Positions 24,332-33,783 of a stretch of 40,345 nt of DNA are shown here, in pieces. The translations under genes and the position numbers were made by a program. This DNA is from Selenomonas sp. oral taxon 126. Lineage in GTDB: Bacteria; Bacillota; Negativicutes; Selenomonadales; Selenomonadaceae. Positions within the stretch are counted from its first letter, which is position 1; the number at the start of each line of letters is the position of its first letter. The notes below the pieces were generated by a model. The model made no database searches, had not been told where the DNA came from, and saw only the letters and a list, made by a program, of their open reading frames with translations. The stretch covers positions 61,785-102,129 of the forward strand of contig NZ_CP016201.1 in the NCBI RefSeq assembly GCF_001683335.1, read 5' to 3'.

Positions 24332-25675
24332 TTAGGACGCGTGGCGCAGCGTGCGCTCCGTCCAAAAATATGCAATCGTGACGGGAATCGCCGCGCCAAT
24401 CCATGCGAGCGGATTTGCCATACACGCGCCGAGGAAGCCGAGCGTGCCACAGAGAAAGATGGCAGCGCCCGCGCGCATGACGAGCTCCATTGCGCCCGCA
24501 ATGGTCGGGATAACACTCTGCCCGAGTCCCTGCAATACGTTGCGGTAGACGAGGAGCAGTGCGAGAATGATGTACGCCGAGCCGTTGACGATGAGGAACA
24601 TGTGCCCGTAGGCAATGACCTCCGTAGCGCCCTCCGCATCCGCCCCGACGAAGAGCTCCAGAAAGAATGTGCCGAATGCGATCAGGAGGATACCTATGCC
24701 GACGGCAAACGCCATCGACATTTTGAGGCACGCACGCACACCCATGCGGATGCGCTCATATTTCTGTGCGCCGTAGTTCTGCGCCGTGTACGCCGCCATT
24801 GCATAACCGAACGAGAGCATGGGCATGACAGCGACGGCATCAATCTTCTGCGTCGCCGCGTATGCTGCGACGGGCAGCGCACCGAGGTTGTTCAGCGCGA
24901 CTTGCAGGATGATCGCGCCGATGGCGATGACGGAGGACTGAAACGCCATCGGCAGCCCCATCCTGAGATGCGCCATGAGGACTGCTCCGCTCGGCTTCCA
25001 GTCCGATAGGCGCGTATGCAGCGCGGGCACACGCCAACGGATATAGATGTAGAAGAGGAGTGCGCCGATTGCCTGCGAGACGACGGTCGCGAGCGCCGCG
25101 CCCGGAATCCCCCACCCGAGGACGAGGATTGCGACCGGCTCGAGCGCAATGTTGATCCCGAGCGTGACGGCGAGCAGAATCGTCGGCGTCTTGCTGTCGC
25201 CGAGCGCGCGGATGAGACAGTTTTGCAGATAGAGCAGGATGAACACGATGAGCCCTGCAAAGATGATAGAGATGAAGTCATACGCGCCGTCCAAAATCTC
25301 GGGCGGCGTCTCCATCAGGACGAGCAGCGTCCGCGTCAGCGGCAGGACAATCGCGGTCAGCGTGAGCGCAACTGCAACGCCGAGGATCATGCACGCCGCC
25401 GCACTCTGCCGCACGCCCGCACGGTCGCTCGCGCCAAAGCGCTGCCCCGTGTAGATCGTCACGCCCGTGCAGAATCCGATGATGAAGCCGAGCGCGAGGA
25501 ACATGAGACTGCCCGTACAGCCGACCGCCGCAAGCGCATTCACACCGAGGAAGCGCCCGACGATAAGCGTGTCGACAAACGAATAGAGCTGCTGCATCAT
25601 ATTCCCCGCAACGAGCGGCAGGGCAAAGAAGAAGATGAGCCGCGTCGGATCACCCTCCGTCAGATTCTTCGTCAT
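24332..25675 (-). CDS. MATE family multidrug/cation antiporter
   Basis: A 447-residue membrane protein of the MATE (NorM/DinF-like) family. About twelve hydrophobic helices are visible. LPLVAGNMMQQLYSFVDTLIVGRFLG near the start is the family signature, and GWGIPGAALATVVSQ and GYAMAAYTAQNYGA in the two halves are typical. It exports drugs or metabolites in exchange for Na+ or H+. The ATG at 25675 overlaps the stop of the ElyC-like gene by 4 bp; the longer frame to 25795 is a shadow. A terminator follows. Substrate is unknown. Confidence 0.93.
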   Translation of the reverse strand: MTKNLTEGDPTRLIFFFALPLVAGNMMQQLYSFVDTLIVGRFLGVNALAAVGCTGSLMFLALGFIIGFCTGVTIYTGQRFGASDRAGVRQSAAACMILGVAVALTLTAIVLPLTRTLLVLMETPPEILDGAYDFISIIFAGLIVFILLYLQNCLIRALGDSKTPTILLAVTLGINIALEPVAILVLGWGIPGAALATVVSQAIGALLFYIYIRWRVPALHTRLSDWKPSGAVLMAHLRMGLPMAFQSSVIAIGAIILQVALNNLGALPVAAYAATQKIDAVAVMPMLSFGYAMAAYTAQNYGAQKYERIRMGVRACLKMSMAFAVGIGILLIAFGTFFLELFVGADAEGATEVIAYGHMFLIVNGSAYIILALLLVYRNVLQGLGQSVIPTIAGAMELVMRAGAAIFLCGTLGFLGACMANPLAWIGAAIPVTIAYFWTERTLRHAS

Positions 25676-26430
25676 TCCAGATACCTCGTCACAAAGATGC
25701 GCAGCTTCTCCTGTAGAAAGACCGTATTCGTGAGAAGCGCACCCGCATTCGGCGCGAATTTGATCAGATAGAGCTGTGGATTGCCGCTCACCCAAAAATC
25801 GGCGGGATACGGCGTGACCACAATGCCCTCATGCTCGAAGTTGAGCACGGCGCGCGGCAGATGGAATGCCGAGGTTACGAGGATGGGATGGGCAAAGCCC
25901 TCCTGCCGCAGAATCTCCGCCGAGTAGCGCGCATTCTGCCCCGTTGTGAGACTGCGCCCCTCGACGTAGATCATCGTGTCGGGCACGCCGAGCGAGAGGA
26001 GGACGCGCCGCGCAATCTCAGCCTCTGAGCCCGTATCGCTGAACACCTGCCCACCCGAGACGAGGATCGGCAGATGATGCCGCTCATAGAGGCGGAGTGT
26101 CGTGAGAAGGCGCGAGGACGGACTCTGCGCGAGCATCCCCACGCCGTCCACATCCTGCACATCTGCAATCGCCCCGCCCCCGAGCATGACGATGACATCG
26201 CCCTGCGGCCGGGCAGGCACGTCATACGTGCGCTCTAGGCTTCCCATCAGGCGATCAGCAACGGCGCCGATCGAGAGGAGATAGAGAAGGAGTGCAGTCA
26301 CGGCGGCAGCCCCCGCCGCACACCGTAGTCCGCGCTTTTTCCAGAGATAGACGGCAACCCCCACCATCGCGAGGATAAAGATCCCCGGCGGCAGAATCCA
26401 CGCCGCCCCGAATTTCAAAATGTAAATCAT
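25672..26430 (-). CDS. ElyC/YdcF-like DUF218 membrane protein
   Basis: A 252-residue protein with two N-terminal membrane helices (residues about 5-30 and 38-56) and a DUF218 domain from about 75. Domain marks: DVIVMLGGG, ILVSGGQVFSDTGSEAEIARRVLLSLGVP, VEGRSLTTGQNARY and VTSAFHLPRAVLNF. E. coli ElyC and SanA, of the same family, affect cell-envelope integrity and peptidoglycan precursor metabolism. It has no good ribosome site close to ATG 26430 (GGAGG is 16 bases away). It is the first gene of a two-gene operon with the MATE exporter. Confidence 0.88.
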   Translation of the reverse strand: MIYILKFGAAWILPPGIFILAMVGVAVYLWKKRGLRCAAGAAAVTALLLYLLSIGAVADRLMGSLERTYDVPARPQGDVIVMLGGGAIADVQDVDGVGMLAQSPSSRLLTTLRLYERHHLPILVSGGQVFSDTGSEAEIARRVLLSLGVPDTMIYVEGRSLTTGQNARYSAEILRQEGFAHPILVTSAFHLPRAVLNFEHEGIVVTPYPADFWVSGNPQLYLIKFAPNAGALLTNTVFLQEKLRIFVTRYLE

Positions 26431-26504
26431 AAAAAAGGAAAATACGCCTCCATCGCGAATATTTAGAATATAAAGCGAAGCACGTTCTGCGCGCTTCCCT
26501 GTTC

Positions 26505-26533
26505 ATTCTATCAGAATCTGCGTGTATTTACAA
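26505..26533 (-). promoter_or_regulatory. Promoter of the ElyC/MATE operon
   Basis: On the minus strand TTGTAA (26533-26528), 17 bases, then TAGAAT (26510-26505) preceded by TGA. Confidence 0.6.
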
Positions 26534-26548
26534 AGGAGAGATTATTTC

Positions 26549-26893
26549 ATGGCAATCATCGAATCCGAGCACATCGACGCCGAGAAACGCTTCGGCGGCA
26601 ACGGCACGATCCACATTCAGAAGCTCATCGGCCCTGCGGAACTTGACGGCAAATGCGCGATGTATGCGCGCGTGACGATCCCGCCCCACGCGTCGATGGG
26701 GGTGCACAAGCACGAGGGCAATACGGAGACCTATCACATTCTATCGGGACGTGCACGCTACAACGACAACGGCACGGAGATGGAGATCGGTCCCGGCACG
26801 ACGACGTTCTGCGCCGAGGGCGAGGTGCACGCCATCGCCAACGCCTCCGAGACCGAGGATCTCGTCTTTATGGCGCTGATTATCAATAAGTGA
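26549..26893 (+). CDS. Cupin-domain protein
   Basis: A 114-residue single cupin. Motif 1 is VHKHEGNTETYHILSGRARY (metal ligands His-x-His, Glu, then a later His in EVHAIAN), all four expected ligands being present. No signal peptide. The ATG at 26549 follows AAGGAGAG by about 9 bases. Cupins of this size act as small enzymes (isomerases, dioxygenases) or sugar/metal sensors; the function here is unknown. It is divergent from the ElyC gene and alone before a terminator. Confidence 0.88.
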   Translation: MAIIESEHIDAEKRFGGNGTIHIQKLIGPAELDGKCAMYARVTIPPHASMGVHKHEGNTETYHILSGRARYNDNGTEMEIGPGTTTFCAEGEVHAIANASETEDLVFMALIINK

Positions 26894-26902
26894 CAGAATA
26901 TG

Positions 26903-26940
26903 AAAAGCCCGCAGCGGAAATTTTCCGTTGTGGGCTTTTT
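26903..26940. terminator. Bidirectional terminator between the cupin gene and the efflux operon
   Basis: AAAAGCCCGCAGCGGAAA (26903-26920) pairs with TTTTCCGTTGTGGGCTTTTT (26921-26940); A and T runs at both ends. Confidence 0.88.
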
Positions 26941-26959
26941 GATTGGCTGAGTCCCCTAT

Positions 26960-28174
26960 TTATTCATACCTGAGCGCATCGATGGGATCGAGCCGCGCGG
27001 CTTTGCGTGCGGGATAGATGCCGAAGAAGAGGCCGATGCCGACGGCAAAGGAGAAGGAAACGAGAATGGGCAGGATGTCAATGGTGGTCGTGAGCCCGCC
27101 GAACGCGCCGATTACCTTCGAGAGCGAGATGCCGAGCACGATGCCGATGATGCCGCCGACAATGCCGATGACCATGGACTCAATCATGAACTGCATGAGC
27201 ACGTTCGAGGAGGTCGCTCCGAGAGCCTTGCGGATGCCGATCTCGCGCGTGCGCTCGGTGACAGAGACCATCATGATGTTCATGATGCCAATGCCGCCGA
27301 CGAGCAGCGAGATGCTCGCGATAGAGCCGAGGAGCAGCGTAATCATATTCGTACTCTCGGCAAAACTCTCCATGATACTCGTCATGTTGCGCACGGTAAA
27401 GTCATCATCTGCGCCGCTACGAATGTGGTGACGCTGGCGCAGCAAATTCTCGATCTCCGCCTGCACCGTGTCCATCATCTCAGGAGAGGACACCTGTATA
27501 TTGATCGAATGCACATGCGTGATCGCGAGCATGCGCTCCTGCGCCGTCGTGATCGGGATGTAGATCACATCGTCCTGATCCTGACCGATGGACTGCCCCT
27601 TGGACGCCGTAATGCCAATGACTTTGAAGGGCTGGTTGTCGATGCGGATATTCTTGCCGACGGGGTTCTCCGTGCCAAAGAGATTCGTGGCGACAGTCGG
27701 CCCGATGACGGCGACACGGCTGCGCTTTGCCATATCATTCGCCGTGATAAACGACCCGTTCTCGACCTTGAGTGAGCGGATCTGCATCAGCTCCGGCGTA
27801 ACGCCCTCCACCGTCGTATTCCAGTTGAGATTCCCGTTCACCACCTGATAGGCACCGGAGACCGAGGGGGATACGTAGTCAATCCCTTTGATCTTGCTCT
27901 CAATCGCCTTGGCATCATCGTATTTCAGCGACTTACGTGAACCCGCCTTGCCGCGCACGCCGCCGTGATTGGCGGAGCCCGGCATAACGATGAGCATATT
28001 CGAGCCGAGACTCGCAAAGGAGTCCGAGACGCTCGTACGCACGCCCATGCCGATGGAGACCATCGCGATAACCGCACCCACGCCGATGATGATGCCGAGC
28101 ATCGTGAGGAGAGAGCGGAGCTTGTTCGCGAGGAGGGCGTTCAGTGCCATGCCGAAGCATTCCTTAAACAACAT
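26960..28174 (-). CDS. MacB-like ABC permease
   Basis: A 404-residue permease with a MacB_PCD extracytoplasmic domain and FtsX-like core. One membrane helix near residues 20-45 (MLGIIIGVGAVIAMVSIG), a long periplasmic domain (about 50-275) and three C-terminal helices (LLLGSIASISLLVGGIGIMNIMMVSV, EIGIRKALGATSSNV, and the final pair) match the family. Its start overlaps the ATPase by 11 bp. With the adaptor and TolC genes upstream it should form a tripartite exporter of toxins, peptides or drugs across both membranes. Confidence 0.93.
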   Translation of the reverse strand: MLFKECFGMALNALLANKLRSLLTMLGIIIGVGAVIAMVSIGMGVRTSVSDSFASLGSNMLIVMPGSANHGGVRGKAGSRKSLKYDDAKAIESKIKGIDYVSPSVSGAYQVVNGNLNWNTTVEGVTPELMQIRSLKVENGSFITANDMAKRSRVAVIGPTVATNLFGTENPVGKNIRIDNQPFKVIGITASKGQSIGQDQDDVIYIPITTAQERMLAITHVHSINIQVSSPEMMDTVQAEIENLLRQRHHIRSGADDDFTVRNMTSIMESFAESTNMITLLLGSIASISLLVGGIGIMNIMMVSVTERTREIGIRKALGATSSNVLMQFMIESMVIGIVGGIIGIVLGISLSKVIGAFGGLTTTIDILPILVSFSFAVGIGLFFGIYPARKAARLDPIDALRYE

Positions 28175-28883
28175 CCATCACGACCCCCTTCCCCTCGTCG
28201 CGCATGATCCTGCCGTCACGGACGAGCAGCTGGCGACCCGCACGCTGGGCGATCTCCGGCTCGTGCGTGACGAGGATGATCGTATGCCCCTTCTCGTGCA
28301 TGCGCTCGAAGATGTCCATGATCTCCGCCGTCGACTTCGTGTCGAGGTTGCCCGTCGGCTCGTCCGCCATGATGATATGCGGATCGTTGACAAGTGCGCG
28401 TGCAATGGCGACGCGCTGGCGCTGTCCGCCCGAGAGTTCGTTTGGCAGATGCTGCCCGCGATCGCCGAGTCCGACGGCTTCGAGCATTTCCTGCGCGCGC
28501 TCTGTGCGCTCGCGCCGCCCCGTACCCGCATAGACGAGGGGAAGCGCGACGTTGTCGAGCGCAGAGATGCGCGGGAGCAGGTTGAAATTCTGAAAGACAA
28601 AGCCGATCTTCTTGTTGCGCGTCATGGCAAGAGCATCGTCGCTGAGTCCCGCGACCTCCTCGCCGTCGAGCAGATACGAGCCCTCCGTCGGACGGTCGAG
28701 GCAGCCGAGGATGTTCATCAGCGTCGACTTCCCCGAGCCGGAGGGTCCCATCAGCGCAGCAAACTCACCACGCCCGATGTCGAGATCGATCCCGTCGAGC
28801 GCCGCCAGCGTCTCCCCGCCGATGCGGTAGAGCTTGCGAATGCCGCGCAGACGGATGGTCGCGGGCATTTCTTTTGCTTCCAT
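28164..28883 (-). CDS. MacB-like ABC ATPase
   Basis: A 239-residue ATPase of the LolD/MacB group. Walker A GPSGSGKST, Q-loop FVFQNFNLLPRIS, signature [15 protein letters not shown], Walker [13 protein letters not shown] and H-loop VTHEP are intact. In E. coli the ATPase and permease are one polypeptide; here they are separate, as in Firmicute systems. It energises the permease encoded by the next gene. Confidence 0.93.
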   Translation of the reverse strand: MEAKEMPATIRLRGIRKLYRIGGETLAALDGIDLDIGRGEFAALMGPSGSGKSTLMNILGCLDRPTEGSYLLDGEEVAGLSDDALAMTRNKKIGFVFQNFNLLPRISALDNVALPLVYAGTGRRERTERAQEMLEAVGLGDRGQHLPNELSGGQRQRVAIARALVNDPHIIMADEPTGNLDTKSTAEIMDIFERMHEKGHTIILVTHEPEIAQRAGRQLLVRDGRIMRDEGKGVVMDVV

Positions 28884-28898
28884 CGAAATCCCCCCGTA

Positions 28899-30005
28899 TC
28901 AGAACGGCGGCGGGCCACCCGCCTGTATACTCATCGGGACGATCTTTGCCGTATAGGTGCTGACGACGCGCTCACCCTCGCTGAGTCCCGAAAGGATCTC
29001 GACATACTCGTCACTGTAGATGCCCGTCTCCACATAGCGCGTCTCCTGCGTGCCATCCTCCTGCAGGACGAGGACATACGATCCCGCTGCGTCCGTCTTG
29101 AGCGTGGAGAGCGGTACGACGAGCGCATTGTTCCGATCTGCTGTGTTGATGACGACGCGTGCCGTCATCGCCGGCAGGAGCAGATTCTCGGGATCGTCCA
29201 CATCGAGAGTCACATAGTAGTAGATGACGCTCGTCCCCGATGAGGAGGACGAGGCGGACGAACTCGTATCCCATGTGTTCGTCACATCGGTCTGCGAGAT
29301 CTTCGAGACGCGCGCCGTGAATTTCTTATCCGTATAGGCATCGACGGTAAACGTCGCCTCCTGCCCGACGCGGATGCTGCCGATGTCGGTCTCGTCCACC
29401 TTTGCCTTGATCTGCTTCTTCGATAGGTCTGCAATACGCATGATGACAGTCGGGTTGTCCGATCCCTGCACTGCCATCGTCCCCGCCGTCTTCGGCTCCC
29501 CGACCACGACGCCCGAGATCGGCGCAGTGATGATGGTCTCATTCACATCGGAGTCGGCTTCCTCGAGCGTGGACTGCGCCGTATCGTAGTTGTACTCCGC
29601 ATCCTCGAGATCGGATTTCGACTTCGCGCCGATGCTCTCAAGGTAGCTCATGCGGTTATATTTCGCGCGCGTATTCGTGACGCGGTACTGCGCCTGATCG
29701 CGCTTCGCCTCGTAGTCCTTGCCGTCGAGGGTTGCAACGACCTGCCCCGCCGTGACCGTATCGTTCTCCTTCACGAGCACGGAGCTGATGCGCGCCGTAA
29801 TCTTCGAGCTGACCTCGACCGAGTCCACGGGGCGGATCGTCCCTGTCGCTTCGACCGTGGACTTGATGTCCATGCGCTGCACGGTCACTGTCTCAACCGC
29901 CTGTGCCGCATTCTCTGCCGCACTCATCGTATAGTAGGCATAGCCGCCGCCCGCAATCAGGGCAGCTGCGAGGATGCCGACGCCGAGCATCGTCCTCCGT
30001 TTCAT
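28899..30005 (-). CDS. Periplasmic adaptor (HlyD/MacA family)
   Basis: A 368-residue membrane-fusion protein. An N-terminal anchor (residues about 5-26) is followed by a beta/lipoyl domain (VEATGTIRPVDSVEVSSKI), an alpha hairpin (coiled coil about 95-150), a second lipoyl half (TAPISGVVVG) and a beta-barrel domain with the serine-rich insert DTSSSASSSSSGTS near 250. It bridges inner-membrane MacB-like components and the outer-membrane channel. The gene overlaps the TolC-like gene by 4 bp. Confidence 0.93.
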   Translation of the reverse strand: MKRRTMLGVGILAAALIAGGGYAYYTMSAAENAAQAVETVTVQRMDIKSTVEATGTIRPVDSVEVSSKITARISSVLVKENDTVTAGQVVATLDGKDYEAKRDQAQYRVTNTRAKYNRMSYLESIGAKSKSDLEDAEYNYDTAQSTLEEADSDVNETIITAPISGVVVGEPKTAGTMAVQGSDNPTVIMRIADLSKKQIKAKVDETDIGSIRVGQEATFTVDAYTDKKFTARVSKISQTDVTNTWDTSSSASSSSSGTSVIYYYVTLDVDDPENLLLPAMTARVVINTADRNNALVVPLSTLKTDAAGSYVLVLQEDGTQETRYVETGIYSDEYVEILSGLSEGERVVSTYTAKIVPMSIQAGGPPPF

Positions 30006-31408
30006 GGGTTCTCCCCCTTCTGTATCGCGGCAGTCGAACCTGCCTCGGTATATGCCGCCTGTGCTGCCGCGCGCTCCTCCTGTGTTACGGAGGGAAGGCC
30101 CGCCGCTGCCGTGCGCTCGCTCTCCGTAAGCTCCTCGCCCATGAGATTCTCAACCTGCGCACGATAGCGCGCGTAGTCATAGCGCGCACTGATGGCGTTC
30201 GTCTCTGCCGATGCGAGCGCGGTCTGTGCGTCGATGATGTCGAGCAGAATGCCCTCGCCCGCACGGTAGCGCTCGCTCGCGATGTGGTAGTCCTCACGCG
30301 CCTGTGCAACGGCGTTCCCCGTCGAGGTGAAGCGCTTCTCCGCCTCGCGCATATTGAGGTATGCCTTGCGGAGGTTCAGATCAATTGTCTCCTCCGCCTT
30401 CTGTACGTTCAGCAGGGCAATATCGCGCTCTGCCTCCGCCTCCTCGATTGCCCCGCGCGTGACGCCGCTGTCAAAGATGTTCCAGCTGACGCCGACGGAC
30501 GCAGACACATCGCTGCTCGAATCATGGCGCGGCTGAAACTGACTCGAAAGCCCCGTGCCGAGCGTGAGGCTGACGGTCGGTTTCTTCCCCGCCTTCACAC
30601 TGTCCACCGCCAGCTCGCGCTGGCGCAGCTTCGCACGCTCCGCCATGAGATCGACGCGGTTGCGATAGGCGTAGGAAATGCAGTCCTCCATCGGCTTCTC
30701 AAAGGGCTGATATGTGACCTCCGTCGTGAGTGTCAGAGGCTCTGTGCGCGCGATGTTCATCAGATTGCGCAGGGTCGCGAGGTTCACCTCGTAGCTATTC
30801 TCCGCGCTGATGAGTTCCTGCCGTGCGTTCGAGAGCTCCACGGAGGAGCGGAGCACGTCGATCTTCGCCTGCGCACCCGCGTCATAGAGCGCCGTGACAT
30901 TCTTCAGATGCGCGTCGTATTTGTTCACCGTGTCGCGCTGCACCTCGACCTTTTTCGATGCCTCCACCGCACCCCAATAGGCGACGATCACTTCATATTT
31001 CAGATCCTCACGCGCACGCTCGGTCATGAGACGCGCCGACTGCGCGCCGATCTCGCCGGACTCGATATTCGCCTCGTTCGCACCGCCGCTGTAGAGCGGC
31101 AGTCGCGCGGAGAGGGATAGTGTGTTGCTTGCCTGCGCATCCTCGTCCTTCGACTTGCTCGTGCGCAGCGTATCGCCCGCCTCTGCCGAGATGCTGTTCT
31201 TCCCGCGCGCCTGTTTCAGCGCAGCGTCCGCAGAGCGCTCGCCCTCCGCAGTGATGCGCAGCCCCGTATTCGACGCGAGCGCCATGTCGATTGCCTCCGT
31301 AAGTGTGAGGCTCATCGCGTGCGCGGGCAGTGGCATGAAAAGAGCGGTACTCAGGGCGAGTGCTGCAAATGCGCGGTAGCACTGCCGCCTGCGCTTCTCT
31401 CTATACAT
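30002..31408 (-). CDS. TolC-like outer-membrane efflux protein
   Basis: A 468-residue outer-membrane channel. The signal peptide ends near PAHAMS (residue about 30). Two OEP-type repeats of long coiled helices follow, with LTEAIDMALASNTGLRI and ARYRAQVENLMG segments, and VSWNIFDSGVTRGAIEEAEAERDIALL between. Trimers span the outer membrane and periplasm. Its presence beside Firmicute-type genes is the clearest sign of a diderm host. AGGAGG lies upstream of ATG 31408. Confidence 0.93.
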   Translation of the reverse strand: MYREKRRRQCYRAFAALALSTALFMPLPAHAMSLTLTEAIDMALASNTGLRITAEGERSADAALKQARGKNSISAEAGDTLRTSKSKDEDAQASNTLSLSARLPLYSGGANEANIESGEIGAQSARLMTERAREDLKYEVIVAYWGAVEASKKVEVQRDTVNKYDAHLKNVTALYDAGAQAKIDVLRSSVELSNARQELISAENSYEVNLATLRNLMNIARTEPLTLTTEVTYQPFEKPMEDCISYAYRNRVDLMAERAKLRQRELAVDSVKAGKKPTVSLTLGTGLSSQFQPRHDSSSDVSASVGVSWNIFDSGVTRGAIEEAEAERDIALLNVQKAEETIDLNLRKAYLNMREAEKRFTSTGNAVAQAREDYHIASERYRAGEGILLDIIDAQTALASAETNAISARYDYARYRAQVENLMGEELTESERTAAAGLPSVTQEERAAAQAAYTEAGSTAAIQKGENP

Positions 31409-31436
31409 AAAGTCCTCCTCTAGTAGGTAAAACGTC

Positions 31437-31465
31437 CATATAACAATGCGCCCATGCTAACGCAA
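31437..31465 (-). promoter_or_regulatory. Possible promoter of the TolC/adaptor/MacB operon
   Basis: On the minus strand TTGCGT (31465-31460), 17 bases, TATATG (31442-31437) preceded by TGT. A GCGCCC/GGGCGC hairpin overlaps it and could be a regulatory site or leftover terminator of ctpA, but it has no T-run. Confidence 0.4.
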
Positions 31466-31503
31466 GGGCGCTAAGTCCTTCTTAGAACGCAGTTATTTTT
31501 CTG

Positions 31504-32649
31504 TTAGAGACTTGGATGCTCCTCCAAGTATTTTTTGGCCGCCTCGAACTGCACATCCTCGGTATCCGTCGGCGTGCGCTCGACCACGATGTCGGGCGTG
31601 ATGCCCGTGCCGTCGATGGAGCGACCGTTCGGCGTCACATACTTTGCGATTGTGAGCTTCAGTCCGTCCTCGTGGAAGAGTGGCAGAACGGCCTGCACCG
31701 AGCCCTTGCCATACGAGGTCGTGCCAATGATCGTCGCCGCACCCGTATCCTGCAATGCACCCGCAAGGATCTCCGAGGCGCTCGCGCTGTTCTCGTCGAT
31801 GAGTACGGCGATGGGGTATTTACGCGCCGAGAGTGAGGAGGTGTAGACCTCCTCGTCGCCATCGCGGTCAATGACGGAGACAATCGTGCCCGCCGGTACT
31901 ACCTGCTCGGCGACGGCAACACAGCTCGTGATGAGCCCGCCCGGATTCTCGCGCAGGTCGATGATGAGCGCGGTCATGCCCTCGCCCGCGAGACGGTTCA
32001 TCTCGCTCGTGAATTCCTCACCCGTATGCTCTGCAAAGGAGCCGATACGAATGTAGCCGATCGCCGTGCCCTCGACCATTGTACCGCGTACGGACGCAAC
32101 CTGTATGATGTCCCGCGTGATCGTATACTCCTCTTCGCGCCCATCGCGCAGAATGCGCAGGACGACCTGCGTGCCCGCCTCGCCGCGAATGCGCAGCGCG
32201 ACCTCCTCGCTGCGCAGTTCGCTCGTCGGCACACCGTCCACGGCGATGATCTCATCGCCCGCGCGCAGCCCTGCCGCCTCGCCGGGCGTCCCCTCGAGTA
32301 CGGAGATGATTTTGACGATATTGTCCTTGAAGCCCATCGTCACGCCGATGCCGCCGAACGAGCCCTCCGTATGCGCGCGCAGTTCCTGGAACATCGTTGG
32401 GGGCATATAGATAGAGTGCGGATCACCCAAGGACGCAACCATGCCGTCGATTGCGCCGTCGATGAGCGCCGTCGTATTGGGTGGATTCACATAGCGCGCC
32501 TGAATGAATTGCATCACGCCGAAGAAGCGCAGGACATCGTCCGCATAGAGTCCTGCCGAGCGCAGGAGCGCGCCCGCCGCAAATACGGTCAGCATGCTCC
32601 CGAACAGTGCGGACAAGACGATGATGCAACCTAATTTTTTTCTGTTCAT
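31504..32649 (-). CDS. ctpA: C-terminal processing protease CtpA (S41)
   Basis: A 381-residue protease. An N-terminal anchor (residues 7-29) leads to a leader region, a PDZ domain at about 95-185 (GSFGGIGVTMGF, GLRAGDEIIAVDG) and the S41 catalytic core. The Ser/Lys dyad is visible: Ser290 in NSASASEI and Lys315 in TSYGKGS. It cleaves proteins at their C-terminus outside the cytoplasm. It is last in the ftsE-ftsX-hydrolase-ctpA run, which suggests it controls the cell-wall enzymes made by the genes before it. Confidence 0.94.
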   Translation of the reverse strand: MNRKKLGCIIVLSALFGSMLTVFAAGALLRSAGLYADDVLRFFGVMQFIQARYVNPPNTTALIDGAIDGMVASLGDPHSIYMPPTMFQELRAHTEGSFGGIGVTMGFKDNIVKIISVLEGTPGEAAGLRAGDEIIAVDGVPTSELRSEEVALRIRGEAGTQVVLRILRDGREEEYTITRDIIQVASVRGTMVEGTAIGYIRIGSFAEHTGEEFTSEMNRLAGEGMTALIIDLRENPGGLITSCVAVAEQVVPAGTIVSVIDRDGDEEVYTSSLSARKYPIAVLIDENSASASEILAGALQDTGAATIIGTTSYGKGSVQAVLPLFHEDGLKLTIAKYVTPNGRSIDGTGITPDIVVERTPTDTEDVQFEAAKKYLEEHPSL

Positions 32650-32666
32650 ATTCTCTTTCGCTTAAA

Positions 32667-33782
32667 TTATAGATATCCGAGCGGGTTCACAGGTTCGCCG
32701 TTGACGCGCACCTCGAAGTGGCAGTGCGGTCCCGTGGAGTTGCCCGTGGAGCCGCACTCGGCAATCAGCTCGCCCTGCGCGACGCTCTGCCCCGTACTCA
32801 CGAGAAGTGCCTGACAGTGCCCATACAGCGTCGAGATGCCGCCGCCGTGGTTGATGATGACGGCGTTGCCATAGCCCGAGATCCAGCCCGCATACTCGAC
32901 CGTCCCCGCCTGTGCGGCGTAAATCGGCTCGCCGTAGTCGCCGCCGATGTCGATGCCGCTGTGGAAACTCTGCGCGCCCGTGATGGGGTGCGTGCGCCAG
33001 CCAAAATCCGAGGTAATCTCCCCCGCGAGCGGCCAGAGCATCGCGCCCGAGCCCTGCACGGGCAGATTCCTGAGCCCGCTGCGCTGCAGCATCTGCGTGA
33101 TGCGCTCGGATGCCGCACGGGACTCGTCCTGCTTGCGGTCGATCGTCGCCTTGTCGTACTTCATCTGCTCAATGAGCGCCTGCTGCTGCTCGACCTTGTC
33201 CTCCATCGCAAGGCGCGCCTCGCGCGCCTTCTTCTCGAGCGGCTCCTGAGCCGCACGATCCTTTTCGAGCTCCTCCTGTAGCGCGCGCAGAGCACTCCGC
33301 TGGGTGAGCACCTCGTGCACGAGGTCATAGTCCTGCTTGATGACGCGCTTCAGGAGATCCATGCGCGTGAGGAAATCCGAGAAATCCTTTGCACCAAAGA
33401 GCACATCCACATAGGAGATCTGCCCGTTGATGTAGATATCGCGCACGCGCCTCCCCAGCGCCTCGCTCTTGCGGTCGAAGTCCCGCTCGGCGACTTCGAG
33501 CTTCTCCTCGTTCTCCTCGAGGCGCTCGAGCGTCGCATTCAGCTCCGCGCGGCGTGCCCGATGCTCTGCGATCGCTGCACTCGCCTGCTCGTCGAGGAGA
33601 CGTTTCTGCTCGGAGAGCGAGTCTATCTTGCCCGCAAGCGCCTCGCTCTGCCGCCCCAGCTCCTCAACCTCGGCGTCATAGCTGTCGCGCTCCTCCTCGA
33701 GCGTTGCCGCTGCGCCCTGCCCTGCGGCAAGGAATACGGCGGCAAGCGTCGCTGCGAGCGTCTTTTTCAAACCTTGTTTCAT
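32667..33782 (-). CDS. Coiled-coil M23 peptidoglycan hydrolase (EnvC-like)
   Basis: A 371-residue exported protein. A signal peptide ends near residue 26; a long coiled coil runs from about 30 to 235; a LytM/M23 domain fills the C-terminus. The metal ligands are intact: His274 and Asp278 (HSGIDIGG) and His353/His355 (HCHFEV), with His322 in LYGHC. E. coli EnvC lacks these ligands and only activates amidases, whereas this protein should cut peptidoglycan itself. The gene follows ftsX by one base. FtsEX probably controls it through the coiled coil. Confidence 0.92.
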   Translation of the reverse strand: MKQGLKKTLAATLAAVFLAAGQGAAATLEEERDSYDAEVEELGRQSEALAGKIDSLSEQKRLLDEQASAAIAEHRARRAELNATLERLEENEEKLEVAERDFDRKSEALGRRVRDIYINGQISYVDVLFGAKDFSDFLTRMDLLKRVIKQDYDLVHEVLTQRSALRALQEELEKDRAAQEPLEKKAREARLAMEDKVEQQQALIEQMKYDKATIDRKQDESRAASERITQMLQRSGLRNLPVQGSGAMLWPLAGEITSDFGWRTHPITGAQSFHSGIDIGGDYGEPIYAAQAGTVEYAGWISGYGNAVIINHGGGISTLYGHCQALLVSTGQSVAQGELIAECGSTGNSTGPHCHFEVRVNGEPVNPLGYL

Positions 33783-33783
33783 A